A DNA stretch of 64,000 nucleotides from Aquabacterium parvum. Its GTDB lineage: Bacteria; Pseudomonadota; Gammaproteobacteria; Burkholderiales; Burkholderiaceae_C. Numbering within the stretch: position 1 is the first letter of the stretch; each line of letters begins with the position of its first letter. A program made the position numbers and the translations under genes. Of the stretch, positions 54,828 to 63,579 are shown piece by piece. The DNA lies in contig NZ_LFRI01000103.1 in assembly GCF_001447195.1 (NCBI RefSeq), positions 35,228-99,227 of the forward strand. Direction: 5' to 3'. Below the pieces are notes generated by a model that ran no database searches, was not told the origin of the DNA, and worked only from the letters and a program-made list of their open reading frames with translations.

Positions 54828-56138
54828 TCAGGTGCGGATCTCGCCTTGGCCCAGCACCACGAACTTCATCGAGGTCAGGCCTTCGAGGCCCACCGGGCCG
54901 CGCGCGTGGAACTTGTCCGTGCTGATGCCGATCTCGGCGCCCAGGCCGTACTCGAAGCCGTCGGCAAAGCGCGTCGAGGCGTTGATCATCACGCTGGCCG
55001 AATCGACCTCGCGGATGAAGCGCATGCTGTTGGGCTGGTTCGTGGTCAGGATCGAATCGGTGTGGTGCGAGCCGTACTTGTTGATGTGGGCGATGGCTTC
55101 GTCCAGCGAGTCGACGACCTTCACGGCGATGACGGGGGCGAGGTACTCCTCGTACCAGTCCTGCTCGGTCGCGTCGACCACCTTGGCGCCGGGCACGTCG
55201 GCCAGGATGGCCTTGGCGCGGGCGTCTGCGCGCATCTCCACGCCCTTGTCAGCGAACACCTTGCCGATCAAAGGCAGGAAGGCGGCGGCTTGCGCGGCAT
55301 GCACCAGCAGCGACTCGGTGGCGTTGCAGGGGCTGTACTTCTGGGTCTTGGCGTTGTCCGTCACCTTCACGGCCAGGGCCAGGTCCACCACCTCGTCGAC
55401 GTAGGTGTGGCAGTTGCCGTCCAGGTGCTTGATCACGGGCACCTTGGCTTCTGCGCTGATGCGCTCGATCAGGCCCTTGCCGCCGCGCGGGATGATGACG
55501 TCCACGAACTGCGGCATGGCGATGAGCTGGCCCACGGCGGCGCGGTCGGTGGTCTGCACCAGTTGCACGGCGTGGGTGGGCAGGCCCGATTCGGCCAGCG
55601 CGGCCTGCACCAGCTTCCACAGCGCCAGGTTGGAGTGGATGGCTTCGGAGCCACCGCGCAGCACGCAGGCGTTGCCGCTCTTGATGGCCAGCGAGGCGGC
55701 TTCGATGGTCACGTTCGGGCGCGACTCGTAGATCATGCCGAACACGCCGATGGGCACGCGCATCTGGCCCACGCTGATGCCGGTGGGGCGGCGGCGCACG
55801 TTGGTGATCTCGCCAACCGGGTCGGGCAGGGCGGCGACCTGCTCGCAGCTCTCGGCCATGGTCTCGATGACCTTGTCGGTCAGGCGCAGGCGGTCGACCA
55901 TGGGGGCGGCCAAGCCGTTTTTCTCGGCGTTGGCGATGTCGGAGGCGTTGCGCGCCTTGAGTTCGCCGGCGTGCTGACGGATCTGGCGCGCCAGGGCCAG
56001 CAGGGCGCCATTCTTGGCGGCGGTGCTGGCGGCGGCCATCAGCGTGGCGGCGGCGCGGGCGGCCTGGCCGACGGCGTTCATGTAGTCGGGCACGCCCTGG
56101 CCTTCGGCCCAGGTGACGGTGGATGCGGCGGTGTTCAT
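54828..56138 (-). CDS. proA: glutamate-5-semialdehyde dehydrogenase
   Basis: The 436-residue aldehyde dehydrogenase is the second enzyme of proline biosynthesis. Motifs: [60 protein letters not shown], and [20 protein letters not shown] with the catalytic Cys about residue 272. The C-terminal part has [31 protein letters not shown] conservation. Length matches ProA. A terminator follows. proB is not adjacent, as often in Burkholderiales. Confidence 0.97.
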   Translation of the reverse strand: MNTAASTVTWAEGQGVPDYMNAVGQAARAAATLMAAASTAAKNGALLALARQIRQHAGELKARNASDIANAEKNGLAAPMVDRLRLTDKVIETMAESCEQVAALPDPVGEITNVRRRPTGISVGQMRVPIGVFGMIYESRPNVTIEAASLAIKSGNACVLRGGSEAIHSNLALWKLVQAALAESGLPTHAVQLVQTTDRAAVGQLIAMPQFVDVIIPRGGKGLIERISAEAKVPVIKHLDGNCHTYVDEVVDLALAVKVTDNAKTQKYSPCNATESLLVHAAQAAAFLPLIGKVFADKGVEMRADARAKAILADVPGAKVVDATEQDWYEEYLAPVIAVKVVDSLDEAIAHINKYGSHHTDSILTTNQPNSMRFIREVDSASVMINASTRFADGFEYGLGAEIGISTDKFHARGPVGLEGLTSMKFVVLGQGEIRT

Positions 56139-56271
56139 CCCGCGATTGTCTCAAACCCGGCGAGACCCTGCACCCGCTATGCTGCGGGGGCTCCCCTGCC
56201 GTCCCCCTTGCCCCCGAGCCCGCGCCTGTGGCCAGCGGGGCATGGTTGTTCTGCTGGCGCGGCGCTCCCTC

Positions 56272-56634
56272 ATGCCCCACCCTCATCAGGTCATCCACAT
56301 CCATCCCGAGGCGCCACCCAAGCCGCCCGAGGGCGCGCCCTGCAACGGCTGCGGGGTGTGCTGCCTGGCCGAGCCTTGCCCGGTGGGCATGCTGGTCAGC
56401 CGCAAGCGGCGTGGGGCCTGCGATTTGCTGCGCTGGTCAGATGCGCAGGGGCGCTATGTGTGCGGTTTGCTGGCCGATGGCGATGCCAGCGCAGGCGCGC
56501 AGGCGGGCGGCGCGCGTTCCAGGTCGCTTTGGCGCCGCCTGTGGCAGGCCTGGGCGCGCCGGCTGATCTCGGCCGGCAGTGGTTGCGATGCGAGCATCGA
56601 AGTGGGTGCCGCAGGCGAGTCTTGCCAGAAATGA
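56272..56634 (+). CDS. small cysteine-rich protein (possible Fe-S/zinc cluster protein)
   Basis: The 120-residue protein from ATG 56272 contains GAPCNGCGVCCLAEPCPVGM near residues 20-45, giving five closely spaced cysteines, then Cys in RGACDLLRW and YVCGLL, and two more near the end (SGCDASIE, ESCQK). The first block resembles the YkgJ-type CxxCxxxCC cluster, which binds an Fe-S or zinc centre. The open frame runs upstream to 56113, so the exact start is not sure. It is divergent from proA. Function unknown. Confidence 0.72.
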   Translation: MPHPHQVIHIHPEAPPKPPEGAPCNGCGVCCLAEPCPVGMLVSRKRRGACDLLRWSDAQGRYVCGLLADGDASAGAQAGGARSRSLWRRLWQAWARRLISAGSGCDASIEVGAAGESCQK

Positions 56635-56737
56635 CCCTTTGCAGCCCGGCTACTCCGCGCGCTGCACCAGGCCCCTCCTGCCTACGATGCCTCCATCGAC
56701 CCTCAACGGGCCCGCATCACCCACAGGAGACCACACC

Positions 56738-56878
56738 ATGCGCCAGAAACTGCTGCAACACCTGCTGTTCGCCGCCATCGCCGCATGGGGCTTGTACCTG
56801 ACCCAGGGCGTGATGGACGATGTCCCGCTGCGCGTGCAGGCCGAGCCCGTGAGCACCGCCATGCTGGCGCTGCGTTGA
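56738..56878 (+). CDS. small hypothetical membrane/secreted peptide
   Basis: This 46-codon ORF begins at ATG 56738 with CAGGAGA eight bases upstream, a good ribosome site. The product has one hydrophobic segment (LLFAAIAAWGLYLTQGV) and a short acidic tail. Codon use looks normal for the region. It sits between the cysteine-rich gene and convergent ubiH/F. Function unknown. Confidence 0.5.
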   Translation: MRQKLLQHLLFAAIAAWGLYLTQGVMDDVPLRVQAEPVSTAMLALR

Positions 56879-56893
56879 CGGCCCCTGGCGCCC

Positions 56894-58183
56894 TCAGCGC
56901 CAGCCGAACATGAAACTGCGCGCCAACAGCCGCTTGACGGGCGGCAACTGCTGCACCGCGCCCAGCCCCAGCCCCCGCATCGTCGCCAGGATCGGCGCCG
57001 GCCACGTGAAGCTGCGCGCCAGGAAGTCGGTCGCGCCCATGAGCGCCAATCGGTCGGGCTGACGGCGCCGCTCGAACTGCCGCAGCGCGCGGCGCACCTT
57101 CATCTCGCGCGTGCCGGCGTCGTCTTCGCCTGCCCAGCCCTGTGTCTTCAGGGCGGCCAGCAGCTCGTGCACGTCGCGCATGGCCAGGTTGAAGCCCTGG
57201 CCGGCCACCGGGTGCAACGTCTGCGCCGCGTTGCCGATGCGCACCACCGCTTCGTCGCTGACCAGCCGCGTGTGGGCGTTGAGCCCCAGCGGAAAAGCCT
57301 TGAGCGGCGACACCTCCAGGATGCGGCCCACGCGGTCGGGGAAGATGCTGCCCAGCACGGTCAGCCGCTGGGCCTCGTCCAGGCCAGCCACCGGGTCGTC
57401 GTGGCGCTGCACGCACCACACCAGGGCCGCACGCCGACCGCTTTCGCCCCCGGCACGCACCGGGCCGGGCGGCAGGGGCAGCAGGGCGGCTGGGCCCGAG
57501 GGCGTGAAGCGCTCGTAGGCCGTGCCGTCCGGCGCGCTCGCATCCAGTCGGACCTGTCCCACCCACGCGGTCTGTTCGTAATCGCGGCTCAGGCCCTCGG
57601 GCCATTGCAGCTTGGGTTGGTCGGCAAAGACGCCGCCTTCGGCCACCACCACCAGGTCGAAGGCCTCGGCGATGTCGGCATCGACCTCGATGCGCGAGCC
57701 CACGCGCTTGAGCCCACGCACCGGCGTGCCAAAGCGCATGGCCATGCGGTGTTCATCGTTCGTGACGGCGTCCAGCCAGGCGGCCTGCAGCGGCGCCACC
57801 AGCGTGCCGTAGCTGACCACGGCGCCCAACTGCGACACGCCCTGCTCGCGCGCGGTGATGCTGACTTCAGGTTGACCGGTGCCGGGCCACAACACGGTGG
57901 GCTGCTGCTGCGAAACGTGAACTTCGAGGATGGGGGCTTGCTTGCCCGAACGCGCGATGGCGTCCCACACGCCGATGCGGCCGAGCTCCTGCACGGTGCC
58001 CAGCGACAGGGCCAGGGTGCGCGCGTCCTTGGCGATGTCGAGGTCGGCCGGGCGGGCATCGAACACGGTGACGCGGGCTTCGGGCAGGGCCCGTGCGGCC
58101 TGCAGGGCCAGGCTCAGGCCGGCTGGCCCGGCGCCGACGATGGCCAGGCTCAGTGTGGGGGCGATGGTGTCGAGGTGATCCAT
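56894..58183 (-). CDS. UbiH/UbiF-family FAD-dependent hydroxylase
   Basis: The 429-residue flavoprotein hydroxylase belongs to the ubiquinone family. Seen: FAD motif AIVGAGPAGLSLALQAARAL at residues 14-33, a mid GVSQLGAVVSYGTLVAPLQ, DLVVVAEGGV (GD-type), and the C-terminal FAD ribityl motif RIGNAAQTLHPVAGQGFNLA. The usual GDA is changed to GNA, still within family variation. UbiH/UbiF-type enzymes hydroxylate the aromatic ring of the ubiquinone precursor. Exact ring position is not decided by sequence alone. It lies divergent from ispB, another ubiquinone-related gene. Confidence 0.9.
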   Translation of the reverse strand: MDHLDTIAPTLSLAIVGAGPAGLSLALQAARALPEARVTVFDARPADLDIAKDARTLALSLGTVQELGRIGVWDAIARSGKQAPILEVHVSQQQPTVLWPGTGQPEVSITAREQGVSQLGAVVSYGTLVAPLQAAWLDAVTNDEHRMAMRFGTPVRGLKRVGSRIEVDADIAEAFDLVVVAEGGVFADQPKLQWPEGLSRDYEQTAWVGQVRLDASAPDGTAYERFTPSGPAALLPLPPGPVRAGGESGRRAALVWCVQRHDDPVAGLDEAQRLTVLGSIFPDRVGRILEVSPLKAFPLGLNAHTRLVSDEAVVRIGNAAQTLHPVAGQGFNLAMRDVHELLAALKTQGWAGEDDAGTREMKVRRALRQFERRRQPDRLALMGATDFLARSFTWPAPILATMRGLGLGAVQQLPPVKRLLARSFMFGWR

Positions 58184-58247
58184 GGGGCCGCGGGTGGGGT
58201 GGTGCGCGCTGAGGCGCCATTGTGCGGCGAATCCGAAAGGGCCTTCC

Positions 58248-58253
58248 TATAAT
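58248..58253 (+). promoter_or_regulatory. TATAAT -10 element upstream of ispB
   Basis: A perfect TATAAT lies at 58248-58253, 68 bases before the GTG start of ispB in the divergent gap. No matching -35 could be placed at 16-19 bases. Good -10, so transcription probably begins near 58260. Confidence 0.5.
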
Positions 58254-58320
58254 CCCCCGCGTCGGGCTGCAATTCGGCCCCCCATGTGCCTGCACGGGCG
58301 CCCCCAACCGCTTCCTTCGC

Positions 58321-59301
58321 GTGACCTCTTTTTCATCTCCCGCCAGCTACCGAGCCCTCGCCGCCGCCGACATGGCGGAGGTCGATCAGGTCATCCACCG
58401 TCGGCTTTCCTCGAAGGTCGCGCTGGTCAACCAGATCTCGCACTACATCGTCAGCGCCGGTGGCAAGCGCGTGCGCCCCATGCTGCTGTTGCTGATCGCC
58501 GGTGCCCTGGGCAACCGATCGAGCGAGCGCCATGAACTGGCCGCCGTGGTCGAGTTCATCCACACCGCCACGCTGCTGCACGACGACGTGGTCGACGAGT
58601 CCGACCTGCGCCGCGGCCGCAAGACGGCCAACGCCCTGTTCGGCAACGCCGCCAGCGTGCTGGTGGGCGACTTCCTGTACTCGCGCGCCTTCCAGATGAT
58701 GGTCTCGACCAACCGCCTGCGCGTGATGGAGGTGCTGGCCGACGCGACCAACGTCATCGCCGAAGGCGAGGTGCTGCAGCTGATGAACATGCACGACCCC
58801 GACATCTCGGTGGACGACTACCTGCGTGTCATCGAATACAAAACGGCCAAGCTGTTCGAGGCCTCGGCCCGCCTGGGCGCGCTGATCAGCGACGCCTCGC
58901 CCGAGGTCGAGGAAGCCTGCGCCGAATATGGCCGCACCTTGGGCACCGCCTTCCAGCTCATCGATGACCTGCTCGACTACGAAGGCAGCACGGCCGAGCT
59001 GGGCAAGAACATCGGCGACGACCTGCGCGAAGGCAAGCCCACGCTGCCGCTGCTGGTGGCGATGCAGCGCGGCACGCCGCAAGAGGCTGCGCTGATTCGC
59101 CAGGCCATCGAGCAGGGCGAGGTCGAGCGCATGGCGCAGATCGTCGAGATCGTCAAACGCACCGGCGCGCTGGACGCCACGCGCGAGGCTGCGCAGCAGC
59201 AGGCCGAGCGTTCCAAGCGCTGCCTGGAGCGGCTGCCTGCCAACGAGTGGCGCGAATCTCTGCTAGAATTATCGTTTGACTCGATACACAGGTCGTCTTG
59301 A
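58321..59301 (+). CDS. ispB: polyprenyl (octaprenyl) diphosphate synthase
   Basis: The 326-residue trans-prenyltransferase makes the C40-type side chain for ubiquinone. The first aspartate-rich motif is LLHDDVVDESDLRRGRKTAN at about residue 84-103. The second is LIDDLLDYEGSTAELGKNIG near residue 213. The GGKRVRPMLLLLIAG helix precedes them. A GTG start at 58321 gives the usual length; an in-frame ATG begins much earlier (58222) but with a Pro/Arg-rich lead. Divergent ubiH/F supports a ubiquinone role. Chain length is inferred from the family. Confidence 0.94.
   Translation: MTSFSSPASYRALAAADMAEVDQVIHRRLSSKVALVNQISHYIVSAGGKRVRPMLLLLIAGALGNRSSERHELAAVVEFIHTATLLHDDVVDESDLRRGRKTANALFGNAASVLVGDFLYSRAFQMMVSTNRLRVMEVLADATNVIAEGEVLQLMNMHDPDISVDDYLRVIEYKTAKLFEASARLGALISDASPEVEEACAEYGRTLGTAFQLIDDLLDYEGSTAELGKNIGDDLREGKPTLPLLVAMQRGTPQEAALIRQAIEQGEVERMAQIVEIVKRTGALDATREAAQQQAERSKRCLERLPANEWRESLLELSFDSIHRSS
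59261..59269 (+). promoter_or_regulatory. possible extended -10 (TGCTAGAAT) for tRNA-Pro
   Basis: TGCTAGAAT at 59261-59269 is an extended -10 (TGn-TAGAAT) inside the 3' end of ispB, about 60 bases upstream of the tRNA. A run of TTGACT at 59275 follows but has no clear -10. Which, if either, is used is not decided. Confidence 0.3.
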
Positions 59302-59327
59302 AGACGGTGAGTGATCGTCGTTGAGAT

Positions 59328-59404
59328 CGGGGTGTAGCTTAGCCTGGTAGAGCGCTACGTTCGGGACGTAGAGGCCGGAGGTTCGAATCCTCTCACCCCG
59401 ACCA
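59328..59404 (+). tRNA. tRNA-Pro (anticodon CGG)
   Basis: The acceptor stem is CGGGGTG (59328-59334) pairing with CACCCCG (59394-59400), followed by discriminator A and CCA at 59401-59404. The anticodon stem is CTACG/CGTAG around loop TTCGGGA, giving anticodon CGG (reads CCG). The T loop carries GTTCGAATC. The D stem GTAGCTTAGCCTGGTAGAGC is standard. CCA is encoded. The gene stays intact next to an integrase and is therefore the probable integration site. Confidence 0.97.
59380..59404 (+). other. putative attachment site at the 3' end of tRNA-Pro
   Basis: The tyrosine recombinase starts 79-118 bases past the tRNA, reading away from it. This layout is typical of elements that integrate into a tRNA 3' end. 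The shared core would be within the T-arm and acceptor 3' half. The matching second copy was not found in the window; it should lie past the right edge. Confidence 0.5.
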
Positions 59405-59482
59405 GGATTTTCCGAGGCACAACCCTCTGTGCCCGATGAACAAAGGGTTCTCTCCCTTTGACCTTCCCACAATTCTTCCCAC

Positions 59483-61237
59483 ATGCGGCACTCTCTAGCG
59501 GCTGCATGGGACAATCTGGGCGTGTCAAAGTTGCCAAAGAAAACCCGCTACCTCGTCCCCAAGGGCGGACGCTTCTACTTCCGCATTCCCATTCCCGGCG
59601 ACCTTCGCGAGACCTTCGGGAAGAAGGAGCACAGCGAGGCCCTCGGCGACATCAATAGGGCGCAAGCTGAAGTCCGCGTGGCCCAGCTAGGGGCGCACTG
59701 GAAGGCCCGCTTCCTGGAGGAGCGGCACCGGCAGGGGAAGGCCCTGAGCCCACCGGCCCCGGCCCCTGAGTCCGAGCGCGTGTTTCGCGTGGCGACCCTT
59801 GAGGAGGTCAAGGCGGTAGCAGCCCAAGCAGCGCGGGCCGTGTTGATCCACGACGAGGAGGCCCGCATTGATGGGTGGACATGGCCGGGCGGTGACAGCG
59901 CGGACTTCGGCACAGGCATGCCCTTGGATGAGGCCACGCGGGAGGCCGTCTCAGGGCGCAACCTTGCGGGACTGAAGGAGCGGGCTGAAGACTGGCTAGG
60001 CACCCATGGCCTGGACTTGCCGCCTGACGGCATTGAGCAGCGCCGTGCCCTGTACGCCTGGGCTCAGGCCACCGCGCAGGTCATCGAGGGGCGCAAGCAG
60101 CGGGACAGGGGCGAGGTTTTCGATACGCCCCCTGAGCCCGTCATGCCCGAGTCAATCTCAGCCAGCGAGGCAGCCCACTTCAGTCCGGCAGACAAGCCCG
60201 CCCACTTGCTGACGCTCCGCGATGTGCTGCACTTGTGGAGCAATAAGGGCAAGCGCCCCACGCTTAAGACCATCGGCACTGCTGAGCGCATCGTGGCCCA
60301 GTTTGAGACGGTCCTGGGCAATCCGCCGCTGGCTAAGCTCACCCGCCAGCAGGGGCTGAAGTTTCGGGATTGGCTCCTCGCACAGGGCTTGGCGCCGCGC
60401 ACTGCGGCTGACCGCCTGGGCTACGTCTCGCGGCTGATCCGCTTTGAGATGCAGGAGCAACAGCGCATCGCGGCCAACCCGTGGGCCACCATCAAAATTG
60501 AGGGCTCAAGGGAACGGGTCACGGTGCGCAAGCCCATCAAGGGGGATAAGCTGGCTGCCCTGTTTGCTGCCCCGCTGTTCCAGGCGTACGAACTGCCCGA
60601 GGTGCGGACGGCGGGCCGGGATGCTGCCTACTGGATACCCATCCTCGGGGCGTACACGGGCGCCCGTGTGACTGAGCTGGCGCAGCTCCTGACCACCGAC
60701 ATTCGGCAGGAGGGGGCGCTCTGGTGCATCTCGATCATGGACGAGCAGGCGTGGCAGTCCGTCAAGAACACGTCATCCAAGCGCGTCATCCCGATGCACC
60801 CCGAGCTGATTCGGCTGGGGCTGCCTGAGTACGCTGCCAGCCTGAGGCAGGCGGGGCATGAGCGGCTGTTCCCTATGGCGCCGGTCTCAGACCTCAACAA
60901 CGCGGGCGGGCCGTTCGCCACTTGGTTCTCAAAGCTCAAGGCTCGTCATGGGTGGGGGCCTGAGAACACCTTCCACTCCTTCCGGCACACCATCGAGACC
61001 ATGCTGAAGCGGAAGCAGGTCTACCCGTTCAACATCAACGCGTACACGGGGCACAAGCAGAAGGGCGGGGACGCGGACACGACCTACAGCCACCCCGAGC
61101 CTGCCGACCTCGTGGACGTGGCCGTGGCGGTTGTGCATGAGGATGTGAGCCTGCCGAAGGTGTTCCCGCCTGAGGGATGGGAGCCGCCCCCGCTGCTGCC
61201 TGGACTGCTGACCACCAAGCCGCGCCGCGAGGGGTGA
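59483..61237 (+). CDS. tyrosine recombinase / site-specific integrase
   Basis: The 584-residue integrase has an N-terminal short-repeat DUF6538-like domain (KKTRYLVPKGGRFYFRIPIP) and a long middle region. A core-binding helix set (LTRQQGLKFRDWLLAQGLAP) precedes the catalytic domain. Catalytic residues: Arg395 in TGARVTELAQ, HSFRHT near residue 500, His in YTGHKQ, Tyr535 in DTTYSHP. GTG at 59522 (VSKLPKKTRY) is an alternative start. The gene lies directly 3' of tRNA-Pro. Base composition is slightly less GC at third positions than the neighbouring chromosomal genes, as expected for acquired DNA (an impression, not measured). Confidence 0.93.
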   Translation: MRHSLAAAWDNLGVSKLPKKTRYLVPKGGRFYFRIPIPGDLRETFGKKEHSEALGDINRAQAEVRVAQLGAHWKARFLEERHRQGKALSPPAPAPESERVFRVATLEEVKAVAAQAARAVLIHDEEARIDGWTWPGGDSADFGTGMPLDEATREAVSGRNLAGLKERAEDWLGTHGLDLPPDGIEQRRALYAWAQATAQVIEGRKQRDRGEVFDTPPEPVMPESISASEAAHFSPADKPAHLLTLRDVLHLWSNKGKRPTLKTIGTAERIVAQFETVLGNPPLAKLTRQQGLKFRDWLLAQGLAPRTAADRLGYVSRLIRFEMQEQQRIAANPWATIKIEGSRERVTVRKPIKGDKLAALFAAPLFQAYELPEVRTAGRDAAYWIPILGAYTGARVTELAQLLTTDIRQEGALWCISIMDEQAWQSVKNTSSKRVIPMHPELIRLGLPEYAASLRQAGHERLFPMAPVSDLNNAGGPFATWFSKLKARHGWGPENTFHSFRHTIETMLKRKQVYPFNINAYTGHKQKGGDADTTYSHPEPADLVDVAVAVVHEDVSLPKVFPPEGWEPPPLLPGLLTTKPRREG

Positions 61238-61281
61238 GCAAGGGGCGCTATCCTGCGTGCATTACAAATCAAGGAGACCTC

Positions 61282-61647
61282 ATGCACCGCCTGCTGTTCG
61301 CCCTGGCTGCCCTCGGGCTGGCCTCGTGTGGTGCCAAAGCCCCCGAGAACTACACGACCACATCAACCGATGTGCTTGCAGCCAAAAAGGCCTATGACGA
61401 GTGCGCCCTCAACACAGGGGCCCTACTTGCCAACAACAGAACGGAGCCGCTGGAGACCCTTGTCTCGCTTGTCATTCGCACATGCGAGCCCAAGCTGCTT
61501 GAATTGAGGATTGCAATCATGGAGGAGAACCTCGGTTACTCGGACCCGAACGCGTTCGCCAATACCTACGGGGATAACTACAGAGCTTCTACGCGGGCGC
61601 TCGTGGCGGATGCTCTCGTGGTGGTTCGCTCGGTCAACCCGCGATAA
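61282..61647 (+). CDS. small hypothetical lipoprotein
   Basis: The 121-residue protein starts at ATG 61282 with AAGGAGA eight bases upstream. The signal LLFALAALGLASCGAK has a lipobox LASC with Cys about 16. The mature part has two more Cys (YDECALNTG, IRTCEPKLL) and a mixed helical pattern. No known family recognised. It follows the integrase by 44 bases on the same strand. Function unknown. Confidence 0.72.
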   Translation: MHRLLFALAALGLASCGAKAPENYTTTSTDVLAAKKAYDECALNTGALLANNRTEPLETLVSLVIRTCEPKLLELRIAIMEENLGYSDPNAFANTYGDNYRASTRALVADALVVVRSVNPR

Positions 61648-61950
61648 AACGCGAGGAATTTCCGAGCCCTCTCCCTAACTGCGCCTGGGGCGAGTTCCCC
61701 CCGTGCCCCCTCCCGCTGTCCACACGGAGCAACAGCAGGGATTGCGCTATATGTGACACTGGAGGCTGGCGGTTCTCAAACCCCGGGTGTGCTCCGAGCA
61801 CATCAGACCTTGCTACGGATTAATCGTCCGCCTTGGTAAACCTTCCGCTTCGGTGTACTGACTGGGACGCAGGGACATTACCTTTGGCCCCTCTTTGCTC
61901 CGCCAGCATTGGCCCCGCGTCGATGTTGACGCGACCAAAGCAAAGAGAAC
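61648..61950. other. non-coding stretch in the element with a short inverted repeat
   Basis: No supported gene in this 303-base gap. TGTGCT-CCG-AGCACA at 61788-61802 is a perfect 6-bp inverted repeat with three-base loop. No T run follows it, so an operator is more likely than a terminator. A TATATG at 61749 could be a -10. Confidence 0.35.
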
Positions 61951-62244
61951 ATGAGCCAAGCACAAGCAGCCCGCGACAGCGCCGTCCACGCCCTCCGCTG
62001 CATCTATCACCGCTTCATGTGGCGGGTTGAGTCCGTCCTGGACATGACCGCGCAGGTGCTCGTGTGGATGCTGAAGAAGCACACCCGCATCACCGGGGCC
62101 GGGGTCTTCTGGTATCCCGACCATCCAATCTTCTGGGATGCGTGGACTGAACCGAGCAACCTGCCCAGTGGGGGCGGGTCGTTCACCCTCCGCGCGGGGC
62201 GCATGGAGTTCATCGTGGATTGGCGGGGCCGTAGGCACGCCTGA
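61951..62244 (+). CDS. hypothetical protein
   Basis: The 97-residue protein has an AAGAGA element eight bases before ATG 61951. It has a Cys in ALRCIYHRFM and a run of Trp/Tyr residues (GVFWYPDHPIFWDAWTEP). No membrane segment or known domain was seen. It sits in the mobile element upstream of the resolvase. Function unknown. Confidence 0.55.
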   Translation: MSQAQAARDSAVHALRCIYHRFMWRVESVLDMTAQVLVWMLKKHTRITGAGVFWYPDHPIFWDAWTEPSNLPSGGGSFTLRAGRMEFIVDWRGRRHA

Positions 62245-62266
62245 GGCCTGTGCCCATTTCGGCCTG

Positions 62267-62446
62267 TTACCTACGGTGGCGCGAGACATAGGCGACCAGG
62301 GCAAAGGCCGAAAGGGCGAGCAGCGTCACGGCCCCCACCGGGTTCTCCTGAAGGGCCTGGAGCGTAGAACGAACGGCGGAGAGCAGGTCGAGCAGAGCGC
62401 GCATCACAGTGTCCAAAACAGTGGCTGTGCGGGAATGCTCCTCCAT
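62267..62446 (-). CDS. possible small membrane protein
   Basis: A 59-codon minus-strand ORF from ATG 62446. It has one hydrophobic segment (GAVTLLALSAFALVAYV) followed by a basic tail (SRHRR). No good ribosome site lies upstream of the ATG; GGAGGAG is inside the first codons. The longer frame up to 62785 overlaps res-like repeats and the resolvase and is not credible. Confidence 0.3.
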   Translation of the reverse strand: MEEHSRTATVLDTVMRALLDLLSAVRSTLQALQENPVGAVTLLALSAFALVAYVSRHRR

Positions 62447-62553
62447 GGTTTCGGATATTCGTTCACGGCGCGCGGGGAAACGTTTCCCGGCTTGACTGAG
62501 CAGGCGGGGCCCTGGACAGGCGCCCCAATCTGCGCGCGATGGCAGGGCTGCAC

Positions 62554-62665
62554 TGTCGGAAAACGAAGGATTCCGACACCCTCCGCAGGCGGCATCCTGG
62601 GGTGTTGGTAATGTAGGCCTTGACAGTTTCCAACACATGCGGAATACTGACAGCCTTTTCCAACA
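62554..62665. repeat. cluster of TGTYGGAA/TTCCRACA half-sites, probable res site of the resolvase
   Basis: Five to six copies of one half-site lie just before the resolvase start. TGTCGGAA (62554) and TTCCGACA (62571-62578) form one inverted pair. TGTTGGTA (62603-62610) and TTCCAACA (62628-62635) form a second. TTCCAACA (62658-62665) with a preceding CTGACAG is a third. The TTGACAGTTTCCAACAC and CTGACAGCCTTTTCCAACAC segments also repeat directly. This three-site layout is what serine resolvases bind. Confidence 0.65.
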
Positions 62666-62680
62666 CCAGGGAGCAAGCGA

Positions 62681-63265
62681 ATGACCGCCCGCATTTACGG
62701 CTATGGCCGAGTGAGCACCGCCGAGCAGACCACCGAGAACCAGCGCCAAGAACTGGAAGCCCTGGGGCACAGCCTGCCCGCCCAACGATGGTTCGCTGAC
62801 ACCATCTCAGGCAAGGTGCCCGCCCTCCAGCGCCCCCAGTTCGCCAAGATGCTGGACCGCATGGAGGCAGGCGACATGCTGTTGGTCTCCAAGCTGGACC
62901 GCCTGGGCCGGGACATGATCGACGTCATGCAGACGCTGAAGATGCTGGCAGAGCGAGGGGTCCGCGTGAAGGTGCAAGCCCTCGGGGATACCGACCTGAC
63001 CAGCACCGCAGGGAAGGCCGTGGTGGGCATCCTGGCAGCCGTGGCAGAGATGGAGCGGGACATGCTGGTGGAGCGGACCCAGGCGGGCCTAGCTCGGGCC
63101 AAATCCGAGGGCAAGCAACTGGGGCGCCCCTCCAAGACCTCGGAGGAAGACAAGCAGGCCATCCGGGAACAACTGGAGGCAGGCGCCACGGTCAGCCAGA
63201 TGGCGCGGGACTACGACATCTCCCGCGCTTCGGTCATCGCCATCCGGGACGCTGCCCCTGGTTAG
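62681..63265 (+). CDS. serine recombinase / resolvase
   Basis: The 194-residue resolvase/invertase-type recombinase has catalytic Ser12 in YGYGRVSTAEQTTENQ. The conserved Arg segment is LVSKLDRLGRDMIDVM, later AVAEMERDMLVERTQAGLAR, and the C-terminal HTH is GATVSQMARDYDISRASVIA. AGGGAG lies eight bases upstream of ATG 62681. It may resolve dimers or cointegrates of the element. The half-site cluster lies immediately upstream, a typical autoregulated arrangement. Confidence 0.94.
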   Translation: MTARIYGYGRVSTAEQTTENQRQELEALGHSLPAQRWFADTISGKVPALQRPQFAKMLDRMEAGDMLLVSKLDRLGRDMIDVMQTLKMLAERGVRVKVQALGDTDLTSTAGKAVVGILAAVAEMERDMLVERTQAGLARAKSEGKQLGRPSKTSEEDKQAIREQLEAGATVSQMARDYDISRASVIAIRDAAPG

Positions 63266-63579
63266 GGCGGGGCGGGCGGCCCAATCTAGCACTGGCGCGC
63301 TGTTCCTTGATGGGCCGGGAACATCGGTAATCAGCGCAAGCACTTGCGGTCCTCGGGGCGTGGATTCGCTTGCCATGCCACCACCTTTAGCCCCCATCCA
63401 GCGTTCCGCCCGGACGCCACGCAAATCGCCCTCTAAGTCGTTGACCTGAAAAGGCAGTGGCCCGCAGGCGCGACCAGAAGCCGCCCCTAGCCCCTGGCTA
63501 TAGCCCCCAGCATCCGCCCGCCTGGACGCGATGGCCCGAGGGGCGCACCTCAACTAACCCCAACCGGATAAAGCATCAC
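63266..63579. other. non-coding stretch after the resolvase
   Basis: No supported gene in these 314 bases. The only features seen are a GC-rich GGCGGGGCGGGCGG run at the start and a 10-bp perfect palindrome GGCTATAGCC at 63496-63505. An antisense open frame at 63089-63553 overlaps the resolvase and looks accidental. Confidence 0.35.

Noticed and set aside
61813..62304. 163-codon minus-strand frame
   Set aside because: Antisense to the 97-aa ORF, which has a better ribosome site; no motif seen.
63089..63553. 154-codon minus-strand frame
   Set aside because: Half of it is antisense to the serine recombinase; no ribosome site or family motif.
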